Part shown: positions 44,701 to 57,400 of the stretch, one piece after another
How positions within the stretch are numbered: position 1 is the first letter of the stretch
Layout: the number at the start of each line of letters is the position of its first letter
NCBI GenBank assembly: GCA_029891345.1
Contig: CM056994.1
Location: 141,754,457 to 141,818,456 of the forward strand
Origin: Dryococelus australis
Lineage: Eukaryota; Arthropoda; Insecta; Phasmatodea; Phasmatidae
Direction of reading: 5' to 3'
Length of the DNA stretch: 64,000 nucleotides
The notes under the pieces: generated by a model
Databases searched by the model: none
What the model saw: only the letters and a program-made list of their open reading frames with translations
What the model was told of the DNA's origin: nothing
Made by a program: the position numbers and the translations under genes

Positions 44701-47700
44701 ATAATTTTATTTGTACTGACTGTGCACTAAATAAATAGTGTACGAAATCGTATTTGAGTGTTTTGTATATTTGTCCCTTATTTATTTTTTCGATATTAGA
44801 TTTTACGTGGTTTATATAATTCGATGTAGGAGGAGAAAGGGAAATTGGTACGTGGCCGAATTAATTTTTCCATATCTTTCTAATTTTATCTAAGTGAATA
44901 AACAATCATATGTTCTGCGGTTGCTCCAGATTTCTTAGCAGGACGATGCCTCGAGGTTTTCTCAGCGATTTACTGTTTTCCCTTCATTCCATACAAGGGG
45001 AGAGAAATTTTTGTAGTGTTGCGAGCTTTTTTTAATGTATTCTGCAATCACTATCCACGTACGTTTATACCATATATCACTTACAGAATTGAAATATTAT
45101 TTGTAATAGATCGGAATTAATTATTGATATTTTGAGAATTAATGCTACAGACGCGATAGTAGTAGGCCCTGCTAAATAAATGTTGATTTTCCCTAATGAA
45201 GTTAGTTTATTAATTTGAAACCAAGTATAGCCATGTTGAACATGTAAAATACTTATTCACTTACGACTGTGACCATTGGCAGCGAATTCATTACACCTGT
45301 ACGGGGAATCGTAGGGACAATACACCCTTGTGGTGTATTGTGGTTTTATTTTAATTATTTATTTTCAGATACTCAGAAAAACGAAGAGGCACTTTTTATC
45401 CAGTAACAGTAATTCATGCATCGCAGATGCGAAGGGGTGTCGTAAGGATATGAGAACTTGTAAACCAAAATGTACAGTAGCAGATTTATCCACCACCATT
45501 TGGAAAATACTGTGTCAGTTTATGTTTGTTGCAGGATGCATGTTATTATGTTGGTGGCCTTCGCGATGGCTAGAAGAAGAGAGTACTCGGCTATAAAAAA
45601 TTGTAATGTAGAAATTTAATTACAATTATAATATTTATGGCTAAAATTATACACATAAACCAATGTACAATTTTTCTGAGTTATAGAGCAAGGGATTTAA
45701 TAACATTACGGTAGAGCATGCGAACATTACGGAATATCTCCACCAAAATCCTTTGTCTTTAGGCTCCAACCCCCCCCCCCCCCTCGACAAACGTCGGGGG
45801 GGGGGGGAGTTTCTTGCCGGTGATGTCGGAATATTGTATATGCAGTTAATAACTTCTGCATTTGCATATTTCATCAAGTTTAGTTCATCATATGTGCATT
45901 TTAGAAAAGTCTCCTCAGCGAAATGAGTGGCAGCCACTTTGAAAAAGGGTTTGTTATAAGCTGCCATTTTCTATGACCATCGCTAAGGATTAGCGAAAAA
46001 ATATTTAAGTTGTGAATTTAAATTTTTTTGTTTCAAGTGTTTTGCTGAATTCATAATTCAGAAAATAAATTCTGTCGTTTCATTGGCTGACAACTGATTT
46101 TAGTGAAGTAATCATCCAAAGTTAGGCAGGGCTTTAGAAATTACGAAGTGAACAGTAAGTTTTGTGCGTTTCGTAAAAATATGTTTTCTTAAATATCTGT
46201 TAGAATATTTTTATTTATTTTTGACTTTAAATAAACACAATTTTAAATTAATTTACTATACTGAACTTCTAACTATTTTTTCATTGAAAGTTAACATTGC
46301 TGAACCTGTTAAAATTATTCACTTCGTACATCAATATTGCCAGTGACGCATTTATAGTGTTTTGTTCTTGCAAGAGGTTTTCAAATATATGTGGCCCTAA
46401 TAAACACCATTTTAGTGTTGTTTATTATTATATATAACCTGCAATGATATTTATGTGTTGTGTAATGATCGCGTTGGTACAAACAACAACAAAATTATCG
46501 TATTTAGTTCTTCCAATGAAGTTAAAACGTTGCTATTTCAATTGTAAACAAAATTTGGCATTGCATCATAAAAAATATGTACGTTCCAATTGCCACGCTT
46601 TCATTAGAAGAACCACAAAGAAAATTTTTTATTACATTTCAAATTCACGGCTTCCTTACAATAATGTAGCGATCGTGTCCTAATGACAAAAAAAAAAATT
46701 CCAAGGAAATGTAAATTTTTTTCCTGCAATATCTAATGTGGTATAGGTATATTTAAAACCTTGCTGTCTCATACATCACAAGCATCACAACTTTAATTTC
46801 TTCGTGGCACCTATCACAAAATTGTCAAGGCAAAAATATCTCAGAAAGTACGTTAAGATGGTTTAAGTGAAATCGGACTGAATAAACTTTTTCAAAGTAA
46901 CAAATTGATAAATCCGTAGACAGAATTAGCAGTGGAAAATTTTCCTAAATATTAACGCTTTTGAAGCATTAACTTACATATGCCGTATTATGGACGTAGT
47001 AGAACCTGCTTTCCATTATAAATAACATAATCCAACCAGCAGTTTGAGAAGGCCACTTCAGACGCATACTCATGAGATAAATCGCCAACCTTGATATTAT
47101 ATAACCATTATGCGTTTTTAATTTATAAGGATCGTGTTCGTTCTACAGATAAATTAAAATGATGTGCCGCCCTATGTGAAGTTTAAACTTCTTTGTGTGA
47201 ATGCAGTTTAAACCAAATATACCTGGTTTTTAAGCCAATATAGAAATATTTCCTTGAAATTATTTCAAATCATATTATTTCACTGCAAATAAAATTTCAG
47301 AAAATATTACTTATACTAAAGATCGGAAATAACTGTCATATTATTTTATATGAACACAGGCAAAGTTCGAACACATGTATGGTGTAGTCACATACGCCAC
47401 TCTGACACGAACACAATTTTGCACTCTATCGCTCCCAGCAAGCAGGTTGATTGATCATGACGTGACCTCATCGCTTGCCCTCATTCGCCGTCATTTTCTG
47501 GCGCTATTAGACAGCAGCGCCCTTTACCAGTAAGCTCATCCACAGCACAAGCGTTACTCCAAGCGTTCTGAATCGCCATGCACGTGATGAATCCATCCGT
47601 TGCTGCACGACCTGATGCAAGGAAACTACTTGGCATGTTGACTCTTGTGTTCCGTAAAGTGTTTATTTTGAACTTTAGGCTGTAAAAACTCAATATTCTT

Positions 47701-50249
47701 CCTATATTTGGACGATATCTTACGGTTTCATGTCACGATATCCTTGAAAAAACTAGATTACCAACCATTTGAAAAATAGTATTCGTTACTATTTTTTAAG
47801 ATGCACGTGATAATTTTCACTTAAAAAAATAATGTGATTATGTTAAAAAATACAGGTTTTAACACGAAGTTTCCTATCAGGTAATACGTCTGTTGTATTC
47901 ATACAATGGCGTTTTGCAATATCTTTGCAATCCGATTTTTGGTTCGCCTGTGATAAGGGTTTAACTTAGAGCTATTGCCATTTTAAAAAGTTTGTATGAA
48001 AGTTAAAATTGGAATACCGTCTATACGTTTATAACATTTTCAAGAAGTAGTCTTAATAACGTTCTAATAATATTAGCAATTATTTAGAGCTCTACATTAA
48101 CATATTATTTTTGGTTTAATTTTGAGATTTGTACAATAATATATACTATATATAGCTCTATAGACAATTTTATTAACTTACGAAACTTCAGTCTCCTCCG
48201 TTTCTGTACTTTTTTGTAACATAATTTCATATCACAACGAGATGCAACATGCTAAAAATTTGGAAAATTATTTTGAGCTGCAAAGCTCGTAACGCAACGT
48301 TTTAAAAATAAACGTGAAACTGTCAGGAATGTGAGAAACACAATAGTCTATATGAAAATCTGTAGAACATGAAAATAAACGTTTTGTGGTACAGCAAACC
48401 GAAGGTACTGTGCTCTTGCATGGGTATCTTCGTGCCATTTTATATATTTCTTTTGATACCACTTGGTGAAATAATGGCATAGATTAGATTTATGTGTTAA
48501 GCTCCAGCTACATAATACCCAGCTACAAGACATTATTCCTTCACAAAGTTACACCAAAACAAACATTTTTAGTAGAGTAAAGTTGCCTTGAAGGTGCACA
48601 GTTCCCACTGTCTACGAGAAGCGAGAAACTTTATCTACGATGGAAATTGTGGTCTTGTTGTACAATTCTTTTTATTTAGGATGTCGTCATCTCGATACCA
48701 ACCCACTGGAATGGGAGTAGAATACTCCCAAGAACTCATCTATTACATTTCTTGCCAAATCATAATGCGGTTCGTAATACGAGCCTACCTTGACCTTTCT
48801 ACTGAGCAAATGTGCGTATCGGTGATTGCAAGAAAAACTGTATTGCTATTTAAATAGCGGGAGCGCTATGCTCTTCGCAAACAACTATACAGCACAGTGG
48901 CAAAAATTATGAAATAGTATCCAATTGCATGCGGTATCAAGTCATCACACATCCTCCGTAACTTGGAATAGACGCCATTCAATCACCACACGTTGCAAAC
49001 CAAGTAACTTCTTAAAGAGCAGGGTGTTCACCACAAACATTAATATTGCTGAAATTGTCCTCTGGACCTTTCTTGCAACACATGGGAAACGTTTCTGTAA
49101 AGACAGGTTTGAGAGTCTTGTGAATCATTGATAAATATACGCTACTGCAGAGTGAGAAAGACAGAAAGAAACACAATTTATGTGATGCAGAAGTCCTCTA
49201 CATTTTACATGTCACTAACTTTCAAGGTATGGAAACGGTCACACATATTTGAACATCCTGGTATTGGCTATATAGCTGTACAATGTAAAAAATCTTACTT
49301 ATTTAGTTAATCAAATTTTTATTTCCCTCCTTAAATTGTTTTTTAAATTAAAGTTTGGCAATTAAAAGAAGATGAAAAAAATCCTTTTAAAATGAAAGTC
49401 GTAGTCTTCTACCAACACAATTTTACGAACCGTGAACAAATTTCATTTTATTGTTTTTATGTTTTCATGCTTTGTAACGATGAACATGTTTTATTTGTAT
49501 ACGATTGATATCTTTACACGCATAATGTTGTATTATAACAATAAATATGAATTGAAAAGAAATTTATTGCAGCATTCACTTTTACATTAACCACTGGAAA
49601 AATACATTTTATCTAGGACGTAAAATACATGCTGTAATTTTTATATGATATACATGATCTGTCAAACGATGTTGTATTGTCATCAATCCAGCAACACTAA
49701 TGTATACTTGTCATCACCAACATTGGCAGAAAAATGTATATAGCACGAGCATAAACATTCCGACAAAGCCATAATTTGGTTTTAGAAATGTGCATTTGCG
49801 CTAGAATATGTTGATGCTTTGTAAAAGTTAACATCGATTGTTCCTTAAGTAATATAAATGAAGCAAGATATTTTCAAAGCTACATTATAACATAAGCAGC
49901 AAGCATAATATGAGGGTAAATCAGCAGCCGAGACAAACATTGGCTTTAAAAAATAGACAGAAAGTTATACAAGCATTTAACAAAACAAAGTGTTAAATCT
50001 TCCTGTACCGGAAAAGTAAGTAATGAAATGGACACAATCTAGCTTAATGTAGCCATGCGATTCACAAGGTAGCACTCACTTTCCCACGTATTTCCATGTA
50101 TAGGAATGGTAATCGAAAAAAGTTTTCGCATCTGAATCTCCGTATAGCTATCGGGAAAAGAAATAAAAATATAAAAATAAAGAAATAGAAATTAGGCACA
50201 GCAGAAAGGTGAGTTCGACCAACATTCGTAAATTTGCATACACTTGGTA
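44701..50249. other. Long unassigned AT-rich stretch
   Basis: No gene family, RNA or element was recognised over 5.5 kb. The frame 45330-45596 (88 codons, Cys-containing, hydrophobic end) has no match I know. 47380-47620 is somewhat GC-richer with short frames only. A G/C hairpin lies at 45770-45807. Confidence 0.4.
45770..45807. repeat. C-tract/G-tract hairpin
   Basis: Fourteen C residues, TCGAC, a short A-rich loop, GTCG and then about eleven further G residues form a strong stem-loop. Such runs can also form G-quadruplex or i-motif structures. They are frequent places for sequencing and assembly error. Confidence 0.85.
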
Positions 50250-51080
50250 TTATTTTGATGATGTTTGCCTGTAAATCGTTTTAGCACTTATATTGTTACT
50301 GAGAATTGTATATAAGTACTTGACAAGTTGGCCAGCTAAGCCAGTTACTTGTAAAATTTGAGAGTTTAAGAAATTATCCGTAGAATCAAATTTCTTGCGT
50401 GAGAGCCAGGGACGATGAAATTGAGAAGGACGTGAACCAACGCTGGAATGCCAAGCCAAGGAAAACGAGACACTCAAGAGAAAATTCCCCGCAACATGAG
50501 CATCCTCGATACACTATTTTCACGCACCGAAAACCGAGCGTAACCCCGTCGAGCGTTGAACCGAGATCGATTCAGTGAGAGATGAGAGCCCTAGCAACTA
50601 TGCAAACCGCGGACCCACGTTCAACTTGGAAAACACAACAATCATCTACTTGCGTGTCAAATATTCTTAATCGTTTCATCATTCATTCATCTAACTACGC
50701 TTCAATAAATTCATCGCAACTAATGGAAAACATTCCTGTGTTCAGTAGTTTGATAAATTAAGGCTCGAAAATGTGTCCCTAAATACTCGTTAATAGCAGA
50801 AGGCATGGAATGCAGCCAGCATCGTTAAGCACTCAACAACACTATAGTGCTTTCGGACGATCTCGCGAGTGATCATTCGGGACGTCTCAACCTCCAGCCC
50901 GACTACCTCCTCCGGCTCGCCTAGCAGTCACGCCTGTCCTTGAGATCAACACAACACCTCACTTTCTGTGGTAGGCCACTGCCAGCTCCCCCCCCGCCCC
51001 TTTTTTTAATAAGCCAACACGCAGGACGAGTCGAGTAACTCGCGTAGCTAGCAGACAGCAGTACGAGACAGGACTCAAGG
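50250..51080 (-). other. GC-richer stretch, possible minus-strand gene start
   Basis: From about 50390 to 51070 the GC content and CpG frequency rise. On the minus strand a 75-codon frame starts at 50477 (MSVSFSLAWHSSVGSRPSQF), and upstream of it lie CpG-rich blocks such as CGTTCAACGCTCGACGGGG. A C-run near 50987-51000 separates it from AT-rich DNA. A host promoter with a short exon is possible, but nothing confirms splicing or a protein family. Confidence 0.25.
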
Positions 51081-51339
51081 AGCACAAAACATACCTACAA
51101 TTTTAGATAAATTTCTTACAATTCAATGCTGTGGCAATGCCTTTTTTTGACATGATTTTACTCAGAAAATTGTTGCTGATTCAATTATAATTTTTGTTGC
51201 GAGTATATCCTTTTCAATTAACTGATAATAATGCACAACTTAATGCAAATTCATCACTTAAAAAATTATATTTAACAGCGATAGAATGGAAAAGTAAAAT
51301 GATAGCTTGAGCAATTCAAGTTTATACTTATTCCGAAAA

Positions 51340-51970
51340 AAAAACATTTAATAGTTTCAAAATAATAGTAGTAGAATTTGGATGGCGGAGACATAAAGGG
51401 CATCGGGCATATGAGCTAGGAGCCGCGGGAGCCGCCATTTTGTTACGTCTCCATCCGCCATCTTTTATGCTTTTTTCCCTAAAAATCGACGAAATTTTCC
51501 TAAAAATGTCCAGTTTCCTTAAAAATTTCCCATTTTCCTTAACAATTTCACTTTTTTTCCGTTTGCAAAAGGGATCCCCAAAAATGACCAAATTTGTCTC
51601 GGCGCAGGCGAGAGGGATCAGCGATTTAGATGAACGGGATTAGCGACTCCGACCTTTGGCCTTTGACCTTTGATCTTTGACCATGAATATAAAAAAAATT
51701 CCAAAAATATATAGAATATAAAAAAAAAAAAAAACCTTATTTCGCCTAATTTGAGTAGTTGAGGAGGCTTTTTGGGCACGACAGAGCAGTGACGTCTATA
51801 TTGGTTTATAGCCATTCCCCATGTCAAATCGATACAAAGTATACAGGATAGGAGTCAGACCTACCCATAAGCTATGGATCTTTCGGCCATCTTATCAACA
51901 ATTTTGAGTGCAGGGGGTCTTTGACCTTGACCTCTGACCTTGAAAATGCAAAACATTAAAAAATTTCGAT
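51340..51970. repeat. Dispersed repeat with CCGCCATCTT, AAAATTTCC and TTTGACC units
   Basis: It contains GGCATCGGGCATATGAGC, CCGCCATTTTGTTACG, CCATCCGCCATC, then AAAATTTTCC and AAATTTCCC units to about 51550, then GACCTTTGGCCTTTGACCTT (about 51651-51670) and CTTTGACCTTGACCTCTGAC (about 51919-51938). The vocabulary is the same as the arms of the 306-3725 element and the 19640 repeat. Boundaries are approximate. Confidence 0.55.
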
Positions 51971-53404
51971 AAAATTCCAAAAAAATACAAAAAAAATAAC
52001 ACAAAAAAGTAATTATGATGTTATATATACTTTATGATGTAGTAACGAGGTACCGTGGTCGAGACGATACAAAGATAATATAATTAATTAGTCCACGTAG
52101 CGATTAGCTGAAACCTCTCCAGATGAAGCTAAAGAGTTGGATAATAGTCAGAATTTGGCTGACTGATAATGAAAGTAGTTCTTGAAATTACTTGTAATGT
52201 TCCATTAAAAATTGGAGTATAACTGTTGAAATACTGCGAATAGAAACAACGTCCAATACTTCTTACAAATCTTAGAATAAAATTCCGTTCAAAATTATAT
52301 AGGAACAAATAAAAACCGGAAATTAAGTAACTGCTCCATTTCTAAACACATATATAGCATCCATTAGGCAATCTGCTATCGGCATGTACCAAATTGTGAC
52401 ATTGACCATTCCTGCACTGATAACCGGATAAAAGTAATCATGTTTTGTACTCACCCATCTGGGAAGGAAAAGATGAAATTTTGTAGGATCACTAAAGTTT
52501 ACTAAAAATTAAAAACCCTACATTTTGAATCTAAAACTATGTCTTCACAACACAACACGACCAGGCTAATTAGAATAAAAGCCTGCAGCGAAACTGGAAT
52601 ACCTTCCCGAACCCGGGAGCACACGGCCCGACCTCGTCTTTGCAAAGAGTCACACAACAATGGTTAGCTGCGGCAGAAGGATACAAATTTGCACTTTGCA
52701 CGTGGACACAAAGGTTACAAAATTTAGTCATCGAGTCGCTTCTAGAGAAAACAGTGCAGAACTACACACAACTCTTATGCAGTAGGAAATAAAAGCGTTG
52801 TACGTCTGGCAAGTAGCATGGACAAGGTAGTGTGAAAAGGGTTCCATGCTTCAGGAAGGCAAGTGTGACAGCATACATCCGGTATAAACTGAGCTGTCTG
52901 CAGCAAACAACCGGCTTCCACCTAGGCTTGGAAACGAAGTTAACTCTGAACCAACTTCCAGCATATAAAATCTCGACTGATATAATTTTTTAAAATAATA
53001 CAACAACCCTAAGATAGGAACAAAACGCCATTGGCCCAAACTTCACCAAAAATAGAGATACAACGCAGGAGACAAAAATATGAAAATATACAAAATCAAG
53101 TAATGACTTGAAAAATTCATTGTTCAAAAATTTCAGAAAAATTTTACACCACCACACAACGGAATCGAGTGTTTATCAAGAGCGCTTCAATAGCATTTAT
53201 GCTTCCTCGCGACATACGATTATCAACAATGGCTTCATTTCCAAACCATAATAGACGTATATTCGAGGTCTTGAATACTGTTTGTTTTTGTGATCGTCGT
53301 TGTAGGTTTTGTTTTACTACAACTGCAATAAATAATTATACTTTATTTCATAGCAGCATAATTTTCCACCTTCTCTATATGTTTAATTTCACATTTGTTC
53401 ACAT
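51971..53404. other. Unassigned DNA
   Basis: 52550-52960 is slightly GC-richer and open for 62 codons on the minus strand. No gene family or splice pattern stands out. Confidence 0.35.
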
Positions 53405-53677
53405 ATGCCGGACATGAACAAATTAATTTTGTTGAAATTGTTAGATTTGGTTCAAGATACATTTCCAATAGCACTGAATGCTGATTCCTGCAGGAATAAT
53501 CTAATTACATTTGGCTTAATATCAGATGTTACATTCCTAGGTAGCGATGTGTTGCCTGATGACGAATTTGCCGGTGTAACATTTGATTCACCAGTAGAAT
53601 GTACACTGGGAAGGGTATTTTGCAATAAACAACAAAGTGAAAGATTGGAATGGTCGGTCAACATCAGTGAATGGTGA
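53405..53677 (+). CDS. Unrecognised 90-codon reading frame
   Basis: It begins MPDMNKLILLKLLDLVQDTF and ends near SERLEWSVNISEW, a plausible small acidic protein with Leu-rich start and no family I know. The opposite strand is also open across 53664-53452 with a Ser/Asn-rich frame. That could instead be a downstream exon of the zinc-finger relic on the minus strand. Coding status is uncertain. Confidence 0.2.
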   Translation: MPDMNKLILLKLLDLVQDTFPIALNADSCRNNLITFGLISDVTFLGSDVLPDDEFAGVTFDSPVECTLGRVFCNKQQSERLEWSVNISEW

Positions 53678-53749
53678 ATACCTTTTAAATTGTTAGTGAG
53701 CGCAAAATATTTATATTAAGATTTTACACATTTACATGTCATTTAGACG

Positions 53750-54154
53750 GCACTCTTTACATGCGACTTCGTGCTTCATTAGCATTTGCGAAAGTCTTTT
53801 TGCAGTCGTTGCACGAAAATCTTGAAGGAAACAATGATCTGCCCATGACATTCACAAAGGAATGTATCTGCTTCGATGATTCTTCAGTGCACGTCTTGTC
53901 AGTTTTCGTTGCAATTTAAATATGTTGCTATGTTGGTAAATAATTCTAGGCAGGCAAGGAATAGAGACCCGTAGACAATGCGAGATGCCTTTTCAAGTTA
54001 CTACGCCTACCGAGCTGTAATTTGCTTTTTTCACATGCGAAAGTAACACACGTCACCTTCTGAACACATCCTGTTCCAGGCGGTTGTGCATAGCTGCTTT
54101 AAGAAAATACTTTCTCACAGCAACGGCACCAACGAGCTTCTGGAGCTTCTAAGC
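53750..54154 (-). pseudogene. C2H2 zinc-finger gene relic
   Basis: The minus-strand frame starting near 54154 reads EAPEARWCRCCEKVFS, a stop, then SSYAQPPGTG, TFACEKSKLQL and GRRSNLKRHLALSTG, ending at a stop near 53948. C-x-x-C-E-K-x-F and RSNLKRHLALxTG are typical finger and linker pieces, although several metal ligands are missing. Further along, FSCNDCKKTFANANEARSRM (about 53809-53750) is another finger-like half, ending in a stop. Together they suggest a decayed multi-finger transcription-factor exon, host or transposon-borne. Confidence 0.5.
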
Positions 54155-54516
54155 AATCCAATCTCGATCTAACTATACGTTAATACAAGCCGATGAAATT
54201 TTTCCCCTAAGTAAGGTTGTCTATAAATGAATCAGAAAAAAATGGTGTCAAATTTCAATCATAAGTAAATAATCATATTTGTTTTGAAAAAGAAGAATGT
54301 ACAAACAATGCAGGAGGCGAGATTTCTCAAAGAAGGCGAACAATAAATGTACAGCTAGCAAAGGAAGAAAATTAGCTATAAATATCGAAGGTCTTTCTTT
54401 AAACCAATAAACTGCAGGAATAACACGGCAAACTGCACACACTACTTTAAAGTATAACGGATAGATGTAATAATCGTAGACAGGTTTAAGGAGATTTTTC
54501 ATATTTTTTGTATTAT

Positions 54517-56390
54517 ATTGCAACGCTTGGACAATTGCGTGTGTACATTGGAACTATGTTCGGATGTAGTTTGCTTGGCGCCGCCAAAAAACTATGTACT
54601 TTTACGCATCATTTTGTTATTGGACCGATATTAACGCCCTCTACGTAGTTTCGTCGTTTCCCGCACGTGTTCAGAACCCGAGCTGACCTCTTTGTAACGC
54701 TCTCGTTCCCCTTCCCTTCTCCTTGCTTCACCCTCTTCCGCTCCCCTCCCTGCAGGAGTCTAAAGTTCAAGCTTAGATTTTTGTAAGTGAATGTGCCGTG
54801 GTCACTTCTTGTCCGTGTCTTGCCCGTGCAAGTAGCAATCGGCTGATATTCATAATGCTATTCCGATAGGCCGATCTGGTGCGCAATTGTACGGGAGATA
54901 GAGCTTCCGCGACGCACCGCCATCATTACAACTAAAACTATAGTAATATCTGATTAATATGTAATATTTAGTGTAGGTAAAATTCTTGTAATGCCAGGTG
55001 AGAGGCGTAAATATTTGTAGTGAGTTGAGGCCGTAGTGAGTTGAGGCCGTAGTGCTTAGTGTGGAACTTAGTGATTTTGCACTGTAGTCATTGTTAGTAG
55101 TCTGTTAGTTCGATTTAATTTTTTTTTTGGGTAGGTTACTCATTTTGGAGCTTTGTAGATATGTTTTAATATTTCATAAGTGTGTTTTTAACGTGTGTTG
55201 GTTAACTTATGAGAAATTAAATTGCTCGTTTAACATTTAGTCCCATTTCCCACGAGCCTAGTTCCTATTTGCTCTGTGTCGTCAGCTGACTGCTCGACTG
55301 GACAGAAGTCTTTTAATATATTGTTTGGTGTACCTAAGTTACTTTCTAGAGCTTTGTTCGGCCTGCTAGTATATTTTCATTTTAGTCAGGCGCCCCTAGA
55401 GAGGTTGTATCAACTATGGCTTTTTAAGATAAAATTTAATGTGTCATCCGTATTAGGCGCTTTGGTACGGCTGTACGTCGCCGCCTTTTCCGCTTATTAT
55501 AATGATCGTGTTGTCTTTTAAATATTTCAATATGTTGCGTACTATTTGTAATATTAGTGCACACTAATTTTAGTGTCACTTATAGAATTTTGCGCTGTTT
55601 GATGTTTGAGCACTTAATATCTGCTGTAATTATTCACCATCCTTTTGGACGATTTTTTATATTGCATTTTGGCAATTTTAGTGAGCTTAGTCAATGTCAA
55701 TTCTAGTCCCATACTTGGTGCTTGTGCTCCTGAGTTGAGTAATTGTATCTCGTCAGTTTGACGCGGCGTGAAAGCCGATGGCGTACCTCGTCCGTTCGTG
55801 CGACTCGCAAATTAAAAGTGAACATCCAGGTTCACACTAATACCGCATCATTTGAGGGGAATTTGTATCTTAATTACTTTGTTGGGGCTTTGTGTAGAAG
55901 CTCGTAAAATATTTGTCTGTTCAAATGCTTCTACAGTGCTTAATATTATGGTTTTAGCATAGCGTTTCCCTTTTTAAAGGTGCCATTCGTTCAGGCGTGA
56001 ACGCGCCTTAGTATTCCTCGATATAGTGGTCAAGTAAAAATATAGGTTTACTTGCTTAAGGCACAATTTTGGGTGCTACTGAATTGTAATATAGTCAAGG
56101 ATTACCATTTCCATGTAGTATGAAAGCCATTTTAATTTTTATCTATTTGTTGGTGAGAATCAGCCTCTATTGTTCGTGAACTATTTTAAGAGCACCCCTC
56201 GTATTTTTATTTCTTGATTTTGTAGAAAAGGTGTTATTTAAAGCTGTACTGTTTTTCCAAGCAATTATTGTCAGTATTATGATTTGAAGAATATTTTATA
56301 AAATTAAATGTTTTTTCACTGATATTTCGTGTGTGCTGTTTTTTAATAGCTAACTTTGAGATCTACGCTACTCTGCTCATATTTTTTGTG
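54517..56390 (+). repeat. Upstream LTR (about 1.8 kb)
   Basis: The opening GCAACGCTTGGACAA and TGTTCGG match the downstream repeat. Homology resumes at TTTTAGTGTCACTTATAGAA (about 55569) and runs to the gag ATG. An 18-bp direct duplication (GTGAGTTGAGGCCGTA) lies near 55018-55051. The exact LTR/internal border and the primer-binding site were not identified, so the end is approximate. Confidence 0.7.
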
Positions 56391-56404
56391 TTTTATTGTG
56401 TTTC

Positions 56405-57400
56405 ATGATGGCGAGTTCTACGAACGTGGCGAGGGTGAGCTGGGTATATGATCTGTGGAAGGAGGAACTCATCATCCTTCTTAAAGACCTTGAGGTACCC
56501 ATTGAGGATGGCACTACAGTTGTGCAGCTCCGGCGTCGCGAGGTTCAAGCCCTGCGCGCTGAGGATGCGCCTGAAACGTCTCAGCCGGCCCAGCAATCCG
56601 TCCCGACGGTGAGTCAGTCATCTTTGTGTTCATCAAACAAGATTCTTTACGCCTCTTTAGACAATGCCACCCTTCTTTCCTCCCTTGAACTAGCTAGTAT
56701 CCTACTTTTCTTCATTTCCATATAGTTGATTTGCGTTTGTGTTCCGAGGAGAAACTGCTCAATACTGTCGCGGTAAAATTACAGGGCTTCATCCTCCAGC
56801 TTTTGCATGAGGAATTGGCGTGTCGTCCTGATTGTACCTTTGTCGGTTTCGAGAGTACTTCAGGCTCTCTATCCGGCTCGCGTTCGCATCTGTTGCGTGC
56901 TAGAATTTGTTTTTAGATTTCTACGTCCTAATGAATTAGTGGGGGGAATTAATTAAGTCAGTGTGCATGTACTAGGAGGCTTTATGTTTAAATTTGAATG
57001 AAGAGGATTTAGTCAATACCATCGTGTATAATTGTGCGCCAGTGGTGAAGACGCATTCCATCATGGTTAATATTCCACGCAATCTGATGGAGTTACGCCA
57101 AAGTGCTTCGGAAATACACGGACTTTTAACTGCGACAATGCAGTTTTGTATTCTCCTTCCACTAAGGGCGTTTTGAATGTGTCTAAGGGTAGTGAAGAAA
57201 GTAACACTTTTCCGCTGTCAACCTCGATCAGCGAGGCCGTGGGGTTCATTGCGCCAACTGTGCTCGTGCCGGGCATGTGGCTGCTGCTTGTCAATAAGAT
57301 AGGGTTAGTCTGGCAGAGCATCTTTGTTTCCACTGTGGTCATGCTGAACATCTGCATCTGGACTGTAAGGCGGGAAATCGATTCGTGACTGCTAGGAGGC
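56405..57400 (+). pseudogene. Gag-like region with N-terminal domain and zinc-knuckle remnant
   Basis: The reading frame at 56405 begins MMASSTNVARVSWVYDLWKE, followed by an LLKDLEVPIEDG segment, a SAP-like start seen in several insect Gypsy gag proteins. Near 57330-57365 a C-x-x-C-x4-H-type run, FHCGHAEHLHLDC, fits a zinc knuckle that would bind RNA. The region between is not cleanly open. Broken. Confidence 0.7.
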
